Virus record (IMG/VR): IMGVR_UViG_3300028393_000144
Coordinates: 1 to 39,865 of that record
DNA length: 39,865 bases
Strand: one strand, 5' to 3'
From: a virus
The translations under genes and the position numbers were made by a program. The notes under the pieces were generated by a model that was not told where the DNA came from, ran no database searches, and saw only the letters and a program-made list of their open reading frames with translations. This document shows, in pieces, positions 1 through 8,997 of this stretch (the first letter of the stretch is position 1; each line of letters starts with the position of its first letter).

Positions 1-148
1 GGTATCTCCTAGATAAGCCATTTGACCAAGGTTTGCAGCAGACTCAGCAGTAAGGCTTAGACCGTATTGCTTATACTTTGTCTTAACCATTGTGATGTTA
101 GAAGCAATAGCCATCTGGACATCTGGTTGTGCAAGGTATTGTGGGCTG
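1..148. repeat. Left copy of 148-bp terminal overlap (circular closure)
   Basis: Bases 1-148 repeat at 39718-39865. By eye the copies differ only at positions 1, 7 and 22, and bases 23-148 look identical. The long minus-strand gene crossing both copies stays in the same frame, so the window is one turn of a circular or circularly permuted molecule of about 39,717 bp. A genuine short direct terminal repeat is the alternative, but a repeat lying inside a coding frame that reads straight through favours assembly overlap. Confidence 0.93.
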
Positions 149-1443
149 TGCTTTACCTTCTTATCAAAATCTCCAAGACTTGTTGATGATTTGAATATTG
201 TCTGGAAGCTTTGATCTGAAATCTGGAACTGAGAATTAGATAACTTCAAAGCCTTCTTGTAAGTATCAATAAAATCTGAAGCAGCAGTTTGGAAATCTTG
301 ACCTGCTCGCATAAGCCTTGCTACATCTGGCTTAGTGGTATCTAACTGATAATCAGAGATAGCCTTTAAGCGAAGATCATATGAGACTTCTTCGATTGTC
401 TTTACCTTGCCAAGGATTTGGTCACGGTATGAATCGGTAGTCGCTTGATCTAGTTTAAGACCATTGCCAATAGCTGCCGCACCAATGAGTGAATATGTGC
501 GTTGGTTTACATCTTTATACCAAGCAGTATCACGAAGGTATGGTGCAACTACTGTATCAAAATCTGCATTCTGTTGAGCAAAAGTTATTAACTTATCGTA
601 GATAAGAGTTTTATATTTGCCATTTTCTGCTGTCTTAAAGTAATCAAGTAGGAACTTGCTTCCATATGTTCCAAGTGATTTCTGTTGATCTGCTGTAAGA
701 GTTCCGGCTTTGGCTGCTGCGGCATCGGCTTTTACTTTAGCGGCTGCATCTGACTTTACTTTAGCTGCTGCAATCTGTTCTGGAGTTTGTGCTACTTTTC
801 CAGTATCTCCAACTTTGGCACCAGCATCAGCAGACCCAACAACTTTTTCTGCAATAATCTTCTTACCTGTTGCATCCCAAGATCCAGTAGGAGATGTCCA
901 TCGAGTATTAGTTGCATCGTATGTAGCATCAGTTGGAACGCCCTTAGGGCGAGGTGTGGTGGCTGGGTTAGCACCGGCTTGATATTGATAATCAAATACA
1001 TTGCCACTTGGAGTTCCGCCAGTAGTTGCAGTAGTTCCCTGCTTTGCCTTTAACTTTCCAGAGTTATCTACTTCATACTTTCCGGCAGATAGGTCTTTTA
1101 CTTCTTGGTATGCAGTTGTTTGTGCAGTAAGAGTTGAGTTGTAACGCTTTGAGTAATACTGAATATCACGCTCTTGAGCCGGAGTGGTTCTTCCACCAGC
1201 ATCAGTAATATCTCTTACTATCTGTTTGATTCTTACTAGATCATCATCTAATGATGTCTGTAATCCTTCAGCATATTTAGTCCTGCTTTGAGCAGTAAGT
1301 TTAATTCTTTGTTCAGCAGCATTACTTGACTTTAGTTTATCTGCTGCTGCTTTTGCGGCAGCTTGTGAAGCCTTAGCGGCAGCAGCATTAGCTGCGGCAT
1401 CTTTAAGTAATTGACTTACATCGATTGGTTTGTTTTCAGCCAT
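1..1443 (-). CDS. Virion-associated protein, N-terminal 481 residues (continues at the right window edge)
   Basis: Translation starts at ATG 1443 and stays open to base 1. Through the terminal overlap it continues in frame to the stop at 39358, giving a 600-aa protein. Residues about 1-60 are Ala/Lys-rich and helical, a low-complexity A/K/D stretch lies near residues 210-240, and the rest is helical and hydrophilic without membrane segments or a recognisable catalytic motif. The start overlaps the stop of the 269-aa gene by one base (TAATG), implying coupled translation. Its place among very long virion genes between portal and capsid suggests an internal or ejected virion protein; that is inference from position and composition. 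Confidence 0.85.
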   Translation of the reverse strand, partial: MAENKPIDVSQLLKDAAANAAAAKASQAAAKAAADKLKSSNAAEQRIKLTAQSRTKYAEGLQTSLDDDLVRIKQIVRDITDAGGRTTPAQERDIQYYSKRYNSTLTAQTTAYQEVKDLSAGKYEVDNSGKLKAKQGTTATTGGTPSGNVFDYQYQAGANPATTPRPKGVPTDATYDATNTRWTSPTGSWDATGKKIIAEKVVGSADAGAKVGDTGKVAQTPEQIAAAKVKSDAAAKVKADAAAAKAGTLTADQQKSLGTYGSKFLLDYFKTAENGKYKTLIYDKLITFAQQNADFDTVVAPYLRDTAWYKDVNQRTYSLIGAAAIGNGLKLDQATTDSYRDQILGKVKTIEEVSYDLRLKAISDYQLDTTKPDVARLMRAGQDFQTAASDFIDTYKKALKLSNSQFQISDQSFQTIFKSSTSLGDFDKKVKHSPQYLAQPDVQMAIASNITMVKTKYKQYGLSLTAESAANLGQMAYLGDT

Positions 1444-2252
1444 TATTGTCCAGCCGCCAATCTAGCAATGCCATTTGCATAAGAGTTGAATTTAATGTTA
1501 GTTGCTTCTGTATTAAGTGCCTCATCAGATCGAATAGCCTGTTCCACTACTTCTCCTCTTCCACCGATTGTTCCACCACCGGATGAAGATACATTATATG
1601 AATTAGTACCAGTCTGTGTCTGAGTTGTTATTGAAGGGTTTGACTTTTCATACTTTGTAATAGCAGCAGTTAGATAGTTCATATCTGACTCGGATGGATC
1701 CCTGCCAAGTAAAGCTCTGACTCCGGCTCGTGCAGCATTTCGTGCAGTTGCTGGATCAGATAGGTTTACAGAACGAGTTGTAGTTGTAGTTCCTGCTCCA
1801 CCACCACCTGATGCAATACCTTTGATAACTTCTTGCCAAGTAGCACCAGCAGCGTTGGCATCTTTAAGTAAAGAAATCATTGCTTGGTTATCTGCATCAA
1901 TCCAGTTTGCTGTTTGATAGTTAGACTTTGATAAGTAATTGCCTTGTACCAACAATGCTTTGATAGCATTTTGATCTGGAAGTGTTGCAAATTGAGGTTC
2001 TGTAGAACGGATAGTTCCAATAGTCTTTAGCGTTGGATCATAAAGTGCTGTTTGAAATGCACCAGTAATCGTAGTTTTCTTACCATTGGCATCAGTAAAT
2101 GTTTGTCCGGGTCTCCATACATTTGTTCCTTTTGCTGTAAAAGAAGAACCAGTTGATCCTGCGGTTGGCAAAGAGGCAACGATGGCATCTTGACGAGCCT
2201 TAAGTTCGGCTGCTAGTCGAGCTTTCTTTTGTGCTTCTGTCTCTGTTGCCAT
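1443..2252 (-). CDS. Conserved virion-module protein, 269 aa
   Basis: No named family is recognised. It starts MATETEAQKKARLAAELKAR, a charged helix, followed by a Ser/Thr/Gly-rich segment, a central folded region, a Gly/Thr linker (GGGGAGTTTTT, about residues 150-160), a helical patch with LLGRDPSESD, and a second Ser/Gly-rich linker before a helical C-terminus. This reads like small domains joined by flexible linkers. It overlaps both neighbours by one base (TAATG), so it is coexpressed with the 1965-aa and 600-aa proteins and is probably a minor structural or ejection protein. Function unknown. Confidence 0.85.
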   Translation of the reverse strand: MATETEAQKKARLAAELKARQDAIVASLPTAGSTGSSFTAKGTNVWRPGQTFTDANGKKTTITGAFQTALYDPTLKTIGTIRSTEPQFATLPDQNAIKALLVQGNYLSKSNYQTANWIDADNQAMISLLKDANAAGATWQEVIKGIASGGGGAGTTTTTRSVNLSDPATARNAARAGVRALLGRDPSESDMNYLTAAITKYEKSNPSITTQTQTGTNSYNVSSSGGGTIGGRGEVVEQAIRSDEALNTEATNIKFNSYANGIARLAAGQ

Positions 2253-5200
2253 TATTGGTTTCCTGTTTCTGTTGCAAATATACGCCAGTACATAACACTA
2301 AACTCTGGATAAGCAGCAATCACTTGATATGCTGCATTATCTAGCCATTCTGCTATAGGTTTAACTGAAACACCTGTAAGGGTTTTGTATCCAGATTGTG
2401 CTGCTGCATCTGTTGCTGCCTTGCGATACTGCAAGAATTCTGCAAGACCTTTACCTGATTCAGTAGCTGCAAACTTATCGTTACTTAGAGCTGCTGTTAC
2501 TTCCTTAAGCAATGTCTCACGAGGAACACCTGCTGATCGATAATCAGGTTGACCACCAAAATCACCATCTAATGTTTCCTTGCGACTTTGATACATAGCA
2601 TGGGCATCTTTAGGATCTGTACCCTGCATGATTGCAGTTGCTTCATCTGACTGAAGCTTTGCTTTACGGGCTGAGTAAACATAACGGGCTGCTTCAGCCA
2701 TCATGTCAGCAGGAGATAACTTGAAACGCTGTCCTGTCTGCTCTTGCCATTTAGCAAATTCTTGCGAGAATTGACCACCGGGGAAGAACAAGGAGAATGC
2801 ATTCTTGTATTGAAGTGCATCATCTCTATTGTTGAGATAGAAATTCCATGCTTCGCTAGTTGGTTGAACACCACCACGAGATCCAGATACCAAAGCAAAG
2901 AGGGCTGAATCGCCATACTTCTCTGCCCACTTAGCAATGGATACTGCATAGTTATCTGGGTTGTTTGCACGAATCTGTAAGAAGTCATTCATCATCAATG
3001 CCTGAACATGGAAGTCACCAGTCTTATCTTTGGCAAGGATATTTGGTGCAATAGCACCGGGTGATAAGTTTGCAAAGATTCCACGCCATAGGGCAAGAAC
3101 TCGATTGAGTTTTCCTGAGTCTTCAAGAAGCCTCTGTTGGTTAGGGCCATCAAGTGGGAACTCACCATACTTACCAGTAGTAGCAAGGTAAGTCATAATT
3201 GGTCGAAGCGTTGAAAGGTTCTTTGCCTCGTATGAGTTAACGCCTAAACCATAAAGAAGTCTTTGGGCCCAAGCTGGAGTAAATGATTCTACTATTCCAG
3301 TCTTTGAGTCTGGGGCCCCAAATGGATAGATGATGTTACGGAGTTGATCCGCAATCCAACCATTTTGATTTTGAACAACTTTACCAACGGTAAGTTGAAT
3401 ACCCGGCCCAACACCCGGTAACAATTCGTTACTGAATGCAAGGTTCAAAGATGGAATTGAAAGTGATGTAGGCATACCGGGAACTTTTTCACCAGCAACG
3501 GTTCCAAGCATTCCACCAAGAATGTCACCAACAAATGGCAAGATCATACGAGGATCTCCATATGTTGGATCCTTATAGATAAACCCTTGACCCGGATCAT
3601 TCCAGTTGTCATTAGTCCACTCGTAGATAACGCCAGTCTCTGGATGAGTTAAAAACTCAAAAGCATTAATTGCCTTATAGGTACGGGCTTTGCCTTGAAG
3701 CTTAAAGGTATTAGTTACATCCTTAGCAATTAGCTTGCCCCATACATCCATAGTGTTAGCAAATGCTCCAATGAATGGTGCAACCATACGCAATGCAACG
3801 GCATACTGCCTCTGTCGCATAGCATCGTAATAAAGTTTTTGAATCTTATCTGCTGCTAGATTACTTGCAACACCATGCATATCATCAACAGATAGACCGC
3901 GATCATCTAATGTCTTAATTGCTTCACGCATCTTAGATAACGCTGGGTTAGTAAAGTTTGCAGGAACTCCAAAGATCTTAGTTCCGGAAAGTTCTTTCTC
4001 TGCAATAGGAAGAATCTTTTCAGCCTCTGCCTTGGACATAAGATTGATGTGTTCACCAACTGAGTTCCAATATTGTTGGCGATACTCTGGGCCAAGTGCC
4101 ATACGCTTTTCAACAGTTGCTGAAAAACGGAAGAACTTTGCTGCTGCTTTATCCCATGTGCCTTTTAATGCACCTGCTGTTTCGTATGATTCGGCAGGAA
4201 GCTTGAGCTGACCAATAGCATTATCCACATTGACAGCATCTGCATTACGATAATCTTTTAAGATACGAGATAGCCATACATCTTTAGCGGTATTGCCTTT
4301 AGGGTCAAAACCATTCTTACCCTTAAGTTTTTGTCCTTTGATGTCAACCATATGTTTTCCGGAAATGAAGTCACGGATCTCTTGGCGACCACCAGCAAGG
4401 TTATCAACACCTTTAACTATGATGTCCATATATTGAGATACTGCATCTTTAGCGACATTGAGATCTTCTGCATTAAAAATTGCATTGTGTTGTTGTGAGA
4501 TGCCACCAAGTTGCTTGCGTAGCAAGTTACCTTGTTCTGTCTCAAACATAAAATCTGTAATGATTTGTTTTTCATTGTTAGCCAATGTCAAACCTTGTGC
4601 TTCTTTTTTAGCAAGGAATGCTTTAGCTTCTGGGAACCAAGGCTTTAGTTTACCTGCGGCATCTCTGGATCCACCGTTAATTCCACCAGCCACTAAACGG
4701 GCTATAGTAGATTCACGATACTGCAAGATAGCACCAGCCCATGCACGGTTGAATTGCTTTTCGTCTTTGCCAATGAATCGCATTCCAGTAGGAAGCATTC
4801 TTTGACCTTGACCAACACCCATGCCATAGCTGCGAGACATCATAACTGCATACTTATCTGCATCAGATAAAGCTGCACCCTTGAAGCCATCAACATCTAC
4901 TTGCTTGACTAGATCATCAAAACGATTACCAAAAACTGTGTTATCAAATCTACTCATACGAGTTAGATACTTAGCCATTGCATTACCCTCTGGGTTGCCC
5001 ATTGACATAGCAATGAATCTCAAAGGATGATTGAATAAAGTTGTTGATCCGGCAAAGAATGAACGAACCTGCATATCCATAATGTTTCGCTCAATATAAG
5101 ATAGGCGACCTACAAGAACAGACTGCTTGAAGAATGTATCAAATAGTTCTGTGCTTACGGTTCTAAACTGTTGGGCCCCTTCAGATCTTGACAAAATGTT

Positions 5201-8149
5201 TCTTGTCTTACCTGTGAGCTGTCGCATGGCATTGGTATCAGGCCACTTGATATAGTTTGCAAGTTGTGAGTCAAGTAGTGGATCCAACTCTGAGACCGTG
5301 ATTTTTTTTCCTGCGCTAATAACCTCTTGAACATCGGTTCCGTTACCAGCGACTTGAGCAAGAAATCTACGGTTTGCATCCTGTTCTTTCTTAAATACTC
5401 TTGCTGCACTCTCAAGCATCTTGCCTTGCTCTTCTGAAAGTTTAGGCATTTGTTCTTTGACTACAGATGTAATGGTGTCAATAAAGACATTGAATCGTTC
5501 AGTAGATGTCTCTGACTTCATCATAGCTTTGACTGCACTTGTACGAAGAGCCTCTGAAGCACCGATGAATGGGAGAACATCGTGCATCTGATGGACTAAC
5601 TTATCTACATCATCAAGATGGATAAGATCCTTAGTAGGTGCCATGCGTGTGAAGATTGAATCATTTACTTTAGTAAGACCCTTTTCAACAAAAGAGTTAA
5701 GAAGAAATTTTTCTTTTGCTGCACGAGCAAGTTGAAGACTATTAGGATTGTAAAGTCCTGACTCAATCTTCAATGCACGAGACTGTGCAGATAAACCTAA
5801 ACGAGTTCCGGTTCCGAGGTCTAAACCAATCTGACCTGCAAGGATCTGTAGAACTTCTTTCTCTGTTCCGGCAGCAGCTAGTTCCTTGGCAACAGCAACA
5901 GTTACCTTGCCATTCATTGCTTTCCATAGATCATAGTATTGATCTGGTGCATAGTGAGTAGCAATCATCTTAGATACATTGCGACCTAATGGGCCAAAGA
6001 ATGCATCTGATGCTTTCTGATAATCAAGTATCTGCTTGCCAGCAATAGTGGTTAGACCAAAGTGTGATTCAGTTGCTAACTGACGGCGACCCATTGCTTC
6101 TTCTAATGCAGACTTTGCTTCTGCTTGAGTAGCTGCATGATCTTTAACAAACTTAAGATTAGATTGATAAATAGAATCATACTTATCAAATTCTTTTTGT
6201 GCTGCTGAAACAATCTTACCCTTTTCAGCAATCTGCTTATCTAGTTCAGCAATTTGTTCCATGACAGTTAAACGACCAGCAGCAGCACCTTCAGCCATGC
6301 CACCAACCTGTTGGGTAATTGCACCCTCAGTAGTTCCGGCTTGCTTTCCAAAGTCAAGAATATCTGGAGAGTTAATTGCATCTGCTTTGAAGCGACCAAA
6401 GTCGCTAAGCTTTGCTGCAAATGGATCTACAGTCTGTGGGAAGTAAGCGTATCCGCCACCACCAACACCACGAGTAGCACCTACCTGATCGAAACCTTGG
6501 ATGCCAGACTTCTGATAAGCCTGATAAAGATTATCAACGATACCAAGTTTGACTGCCGCATCGACTACTTCTCCATGCAATGCACCGGGTGTATCAATTA
6601 CATCTAAAACCTTTTGAACCTTCTCATCAGCAACGCCAGCCTTAGATGCAATATCGATAAGGTTAGATCCAAGTTCATTACCAAGGCGTGTAGCCTGTGG
6701 GGAATCTCCAGCTTTAACAAGTGCTGACCAAGTTGCCAATCGTGGCTTTTGTTTTGCAGCAACACGAACAACTAACTCATCAGTTCCCTGAAGACCTTGA
6801 ACTGCTGGGCGATCACCCTTCTTAAGGGCAGCCTCTTCAGTTGTATGAATAAGTCCGGGAGCAAACTTCTCTTGTTGTGCAAGTGCTTCGGAAGTCTTTA
6901 CGACTTCATCAAAACCCTTAGCATCTAAGATACCTTGAACTTCTGCTGCTCTACCAGCAGAGTTAAGCTCAAGACGGTGAGCCATAAGGTCTTCACCTTT
7001 ACGCTTCTTACCGACTAATTCAGCAGATGTATTTCCCTCTTTCTTGAGGGCTGCAAAGAGTGTGTCTCTACGCTGGCTGAGTTCACCATACTGTGCATCA
7101 ATTAAATCAGCTTGAGTCTTAGCAGTATGTGTTAATTCATATAGGCGATCCATCTCAGGCATGAGTTCTTCAACATCTGCTGCGTGTTTAGCTATGTCGC
7201 CTTCAAGCATTGCAATATCACCAGATGCAACTTTGGCATCAGCCATAGTTGCTTTGAGTTCACCAGCAATATCTTGACCTTCACGCAAGACATTCTTTAC
7301 TGGTTGTGCCTTGGCTAATGCTGCGGCTGCTGCCGCTTTAGGGCCAAAGCGTAATGTAGCTCCAGTTTTACTGAGCTTTATTAAGCCAACTCCGGGAACA
7401 TAAGTCAATGGATCTAATGCAAGGTTCATTACAAAACCTGCTGTTGCTTGGAATGTACGAGCAGCCTTAGATTCAGGATCTTCAAATAATGCTTGAGTCA
7501 TGCCAGAGGCATAAGTCCAAGGGCCGCCATACTTCATCTTTGGCCCACCGGAAATCTGTGCTTTCAGTAATGCTTTACCTACAGCAGAGTTAGCATCTGT
7601 TCCAAGAAAGCCTGATCCAACATCTACTTTGCCTGTTGTGAGCAATGATTTAATTGCTTGTCCTGATTGGGTTTCATCCCAAGTATTAAAAAGATTAGGG
7701 GCCCTACCTGCTGCTATCTGACGGATAGATCCTTCGAGCAACTCGAATGGAGTAGTAAGTGCCATAAATGCTGTACGAGTAAGCGGAGCAAGGAAGTCAA
7801 CAGGGGAACCTTTTGACACCTTATTAGCTTCTTTAAGTTTAGCTGCTGCTTGCTTAGCGGCTTCACGCTGAATATCTACAGATGATTGTGTATCAAGGGT
7901 TGCTGCTGCTGAAGAAGTTTGTTGATTAGGGCTGGCTCCAGCTTTACTTAATGCAAGTACAGTTCCTGCGCCAGCATTAGGGTATGTCTTAGCCATGGTT
8001 GCAACCTGAGATGCAAATGCTGGTGTAAGCCATTTGTTGTTCTCAGTCTTACGCCATTGTTCATAAGCAGCAGTTCCTTCTTGAGGAATGCTTGCAATGT
8101 CAGAACCTAAGGATGTACCACTAATAGTGCCGCCAATTTTTCCTGCCAT
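2252..8149 (-). CDS. Giant virion protein, 1965 aa (probable internal/ejection protein)
   Basis: At 5.9 kb this is about 15% of the genome. It is Ala-rich and mostly helical, with predicted coiled-coil stretches at roughly residues 285-395 and 635-710 and a moderately hydrophobic C-terminal third (for example RMVAPFIGAFANTMDVW). I see no clear lysozyme, protease or polymerase motif. Podoviruses use very large internal proteins, made next to portal and tail genes, that are ejected with the DNA; size and position fit that role. A tape-measure protein is less likely because no long-tail genes are visible. The start directly abuts the upstream stop (TAA then ATG). Confidence 0.85.
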   Translation of the reverse strand: MAGKIGGTISGTSLGSDIASIPQEGTAAYEQWRKTENNKWLTPAFASQVATMAKTYPNAGAGTVLALSKAGASPNQQTSSAAATLDTQSSVDIQREAAKQAAAKLKEANKVSKGSPVDFLAPLTRTAFMALTTPFELLEGSIRQIAAGRAPNLFNTWDETQSGQAIKSLLTTGKVDVGSGFLGTDANSAVGKALLKAQISGGPKMKYGGPWTYASGMTQALFEDPESKAARTFQATAGFVMNLALDPLTYVPGVGLIKLSKTGATLRFGPKAAAAAALAKAQPVKNVLREGQDIAGELKATMADAKVASGDIAMLEGDIAKHAADVEELMPEMDRLYELTHTAKTQADLIDAQYGELSQRRDTLFAALKKEGNTSAELVGKKRKGEDLMAHRLELNSAGRAAEVQGILDAKGFDEVVKTSEALAQQEKFAPGLIHTTEEAALKKGDRPAVQGLQGTDELVVRVAAKQKPRLATWSALVKAGDSPQATRLGNELGSNLIDIASKAGVADEKVQKVLDVIDTPGALHGEVVDAAVKLGIVDNLYQAYQKSGIQGFDQVGATRGVGGGGYAYFPQTVDPFAAKLSDFGRFKADAINSPDILDFGKQAGTTEGAITQQVGGMAEGAAAGRLTVMEQIAELDKQIAEKGKIVSAAQKEFDKYDSIYQSNLKFVKDHAATQAEAKSALEEAMGRRQLATESHFGLTTIAGKQILDYQKASDAFFGPLGRNVSKMIATHYAPDQYYDLWKAMNGKVTVAVAKELAAAGTEKEVLQILAGQIGLDLGTGTRLGLSAQSRALKIESGLYNPNSLQLARAAKEKFLLNSFVEKGLTKVNDSIFTRMAPTKDLIHLDDVDKLVHQMHDVLPFIGASEALRTSAVKAMMKSETSTERFNVFIDTITSVVKEQMPKLSEEQGKMLESAARVFKKEQDANRRFLAQVAGNGTDVQEVISAGKKITVSELDPLLDSQLANYIKWPDTNAMRQLTGKTRNILSRSEGAQQFRTVSTELFDTFFKQSVLVGRLSYIERNIMDMQVRSFFAGSTTLFNHPLRFIAMSMGNPEGNAMAKYLTRMSRFDNTVFGNRFDDLVKQVDVDGFKGAALSDADKYAVMMSRSYGMGVGQGQRMLPTGMRFIGKDEKQFNRAWAGAILQYRESTIARLVAGGINGGSRDAAGKLKPWFPEAKAFLAKKEAQGLTLANNEKQIITDFMFETEQGNLLRKQLGGISQQHNAIFNAEDLNVAKDAVSQYMDIIVKGVDNLAGGRQEIRDFISGKHMVDIKGQKLKGKNGFDPKGNTAKDVWLSRILKDYRNADAVNVDNAIGQLKLPAESYETAGALKGTWDKAAAKFFRFSATVEKRMALGPEYRQQYWNSVGEHINLMSKAEAEKILPIAEKELSGTKIFGVPANFTNPALSKMREAIKTLDDRGLSVDDMHGVASNLAADKIQKLYYDAMRQRQYAVALRMVAPFIGAFANTMDVWGKLIAKDVTNTFKLQGKARTYKAINAFEFLTHPETGVIYEWTNDNWNDPGQGFIYKDPTYGDPRMILPFVGDILGGMLGTVAGEKVPGMPTSLSIPSLNLAFSNELLPGVGPGIQLTVGKVVQNQNGWIADQLRNIIYPFGAPDSKTGIVESFTPAWAQRLLYGLGVNSYEAKNLSTLRPIMTYLATTGKYGEFPLDGPNQQRLLEDSGKLNRVLALWRGIFANLSPGAIAPNILAKDKTGDFHVQALMMNDFLQIRANNPDNYAVSIAKWAEKYGDSALFALVSGSRGGVQPTSEAWNFYLNNRDDALQYKNAFSLFFPGGQFSQEFAKWQEQTGQRFKLSPADMMAEAARYVYSARKAKLQSDEATAIMQGTDPKDAHAMYQSRKETLDGDFGGQPDYRSAGVPRETLLKEVTAALSNDKFAATESGKGLAEFLQYRKAATDAAAQSGYKTLTGVSVKPIAEWLDNAAYQVIAAYPEFSVMYWRIFATETGNQ

Positions 8150-8566
8150 TTAGCGACCTTCAGATGTAAGTCTTTGAACTAATCTGGTTAGGTCTGGGTC
8201 TGGAAACATTCCGGCTAATGCACGAAGAGTTGCAGCAGTATCATCTGGTGCAGAAGGTGCAGTAGGTAAAACCTCAGGGCCAGCACCGGGGCCAAATGAT
8301 GCACCGTGTGTGATCTCAGCATTCTGATCTGGATTAGGAGTGTTCAAATTATTTACTGGCATAGGCCTTGTTGCACCCATTGGGCCAGTACCTGCTGCTG
8401 GAGTTTCACTTGCTGCTAATGGTGCTGATGTTCCCATATTGTATGTGGCTTGTCCTTCACCATATGGCATACCCGGAACATATTGTGCAGCTTGACGACC
8501 ATTGTAACCTTGTAGATCTTGTCGCTTAGAATATTGTGCAGGGCCAGAGACCGTTACATCAGCCAT
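8150..8566 (-). CDS. Small Pro/Ala-rich virion-module protein, 138 aa
   Basis: Start chosen at MADVTVSGP because GGAGG lies 6 bases upstream on the minus strand; an in-frame upstream ATG would add 7 residues with no better site. The protein is rich in Pro, Gly, Ala and Thr, looks disordered over residues about 20-110, and ends in a short helix (TLRALAGMFPDPDLTRLVQRL). The start overlaps the end of the 82-aa gene. Small disordered proteins beside portal genes often act in head or core assembly, but nothing here proves a function. Confidence 0.75.
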   Translation of the reverse strand: MADVTVSGPAQYSKRQDLQGYNGRQAAQYVPGMPYGEGQATYNMGTSAPLAASETPAAGTGPMGATRPMPVNNLNTPNPDQNAEITHGASFGPGAGPEVLPTAPSAPDDTAATLRALAGMFPDPDLTRLVQRLTSEGR

Positions 8567-8807
8567 CTTTAGCCTCCATTTTCTCAATGTCTTTAGAATA
8601 CTTCTCCCACATATATCGCTTCTTGGCTTCGTTAACCGAATGCGAGTGAATAACCTTAGTTATCAAGGAGAAAAAATCTGCGAATGAATAACTTATTTTA
8701 TATAAAAGTTCTGCTACTGCGTAAATAAAATCTATTTTCTTAGCAGGGCGAGCCATAACGAACATATCATCTAGATCATCTAGATCATTGAAGTTATCTT
8801 CGTTCAT
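8559..8807 (-). CDS. Hypothetical protein, 82 aa, acidic N-terminus
   Basis: No family recognised. Residues 1-15 are very acidic (NEDNFNDLDDLDD), the middle (residues about 28-52) is amphipathic to hydrophobic, and the C-terminus is basic and helical. The hydrophobic stretch is interrupted by polar residues, so membrane insertion is uncertain. It lies in the late operon between the 48-aa basic protein and the 138-aa protein and overlaps the latter by 8 bases. Confidence 0.65.
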   Translation of the reverse strand: MNEDNFNDLDDLDDMFVMARPAKKIDFIYAVAELLYKISYSFADFFSLITKVIHSHSVNEAKKRYMWEKYSKDIEKMEAKDG

Positions 8808-8829
8808 AGCTCACCCCACTTAAGAATTG

Positions 8830-8976
8830 TTACTTAGCTTTCTTTCCTGCTGCTGATGCTGGCTTTCCGTTTGTTCCGAAAATACGCATTGCATTCTTAC
8901 CTTTAGCTGAAGTCTTGCCAGTTGTTGGAGCAAGTACTAACGCCTTGGCTACAGCACCTTTTTTAGTTCCGAACAT
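8830..8976 (-). CDS. Small Lys-rich protein, 48 aa
   Basis: A short reading frame in the gap before the portal gene, with a strong ribosome site (GGGAGG, then GTGCAAT, then ATG). The product starts MFGTKKGAVAKAL and ends AAGKKAK; it is strongly basic and has no Cys. It belongs with the other tiny Lys-rich late proteins at 34110-34744. Such peptides may bind DNA or travel in the virion; this is inference. Confidence 0.72.
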   Translation of the reverse strand: MFGTKKGAVAKALVLAPTTGKTSAKGKNAMRIFGTNGKPASAAGKKAK

Positions 8977-8997
8977 ATTGCACCTCCCGATGCTTTT

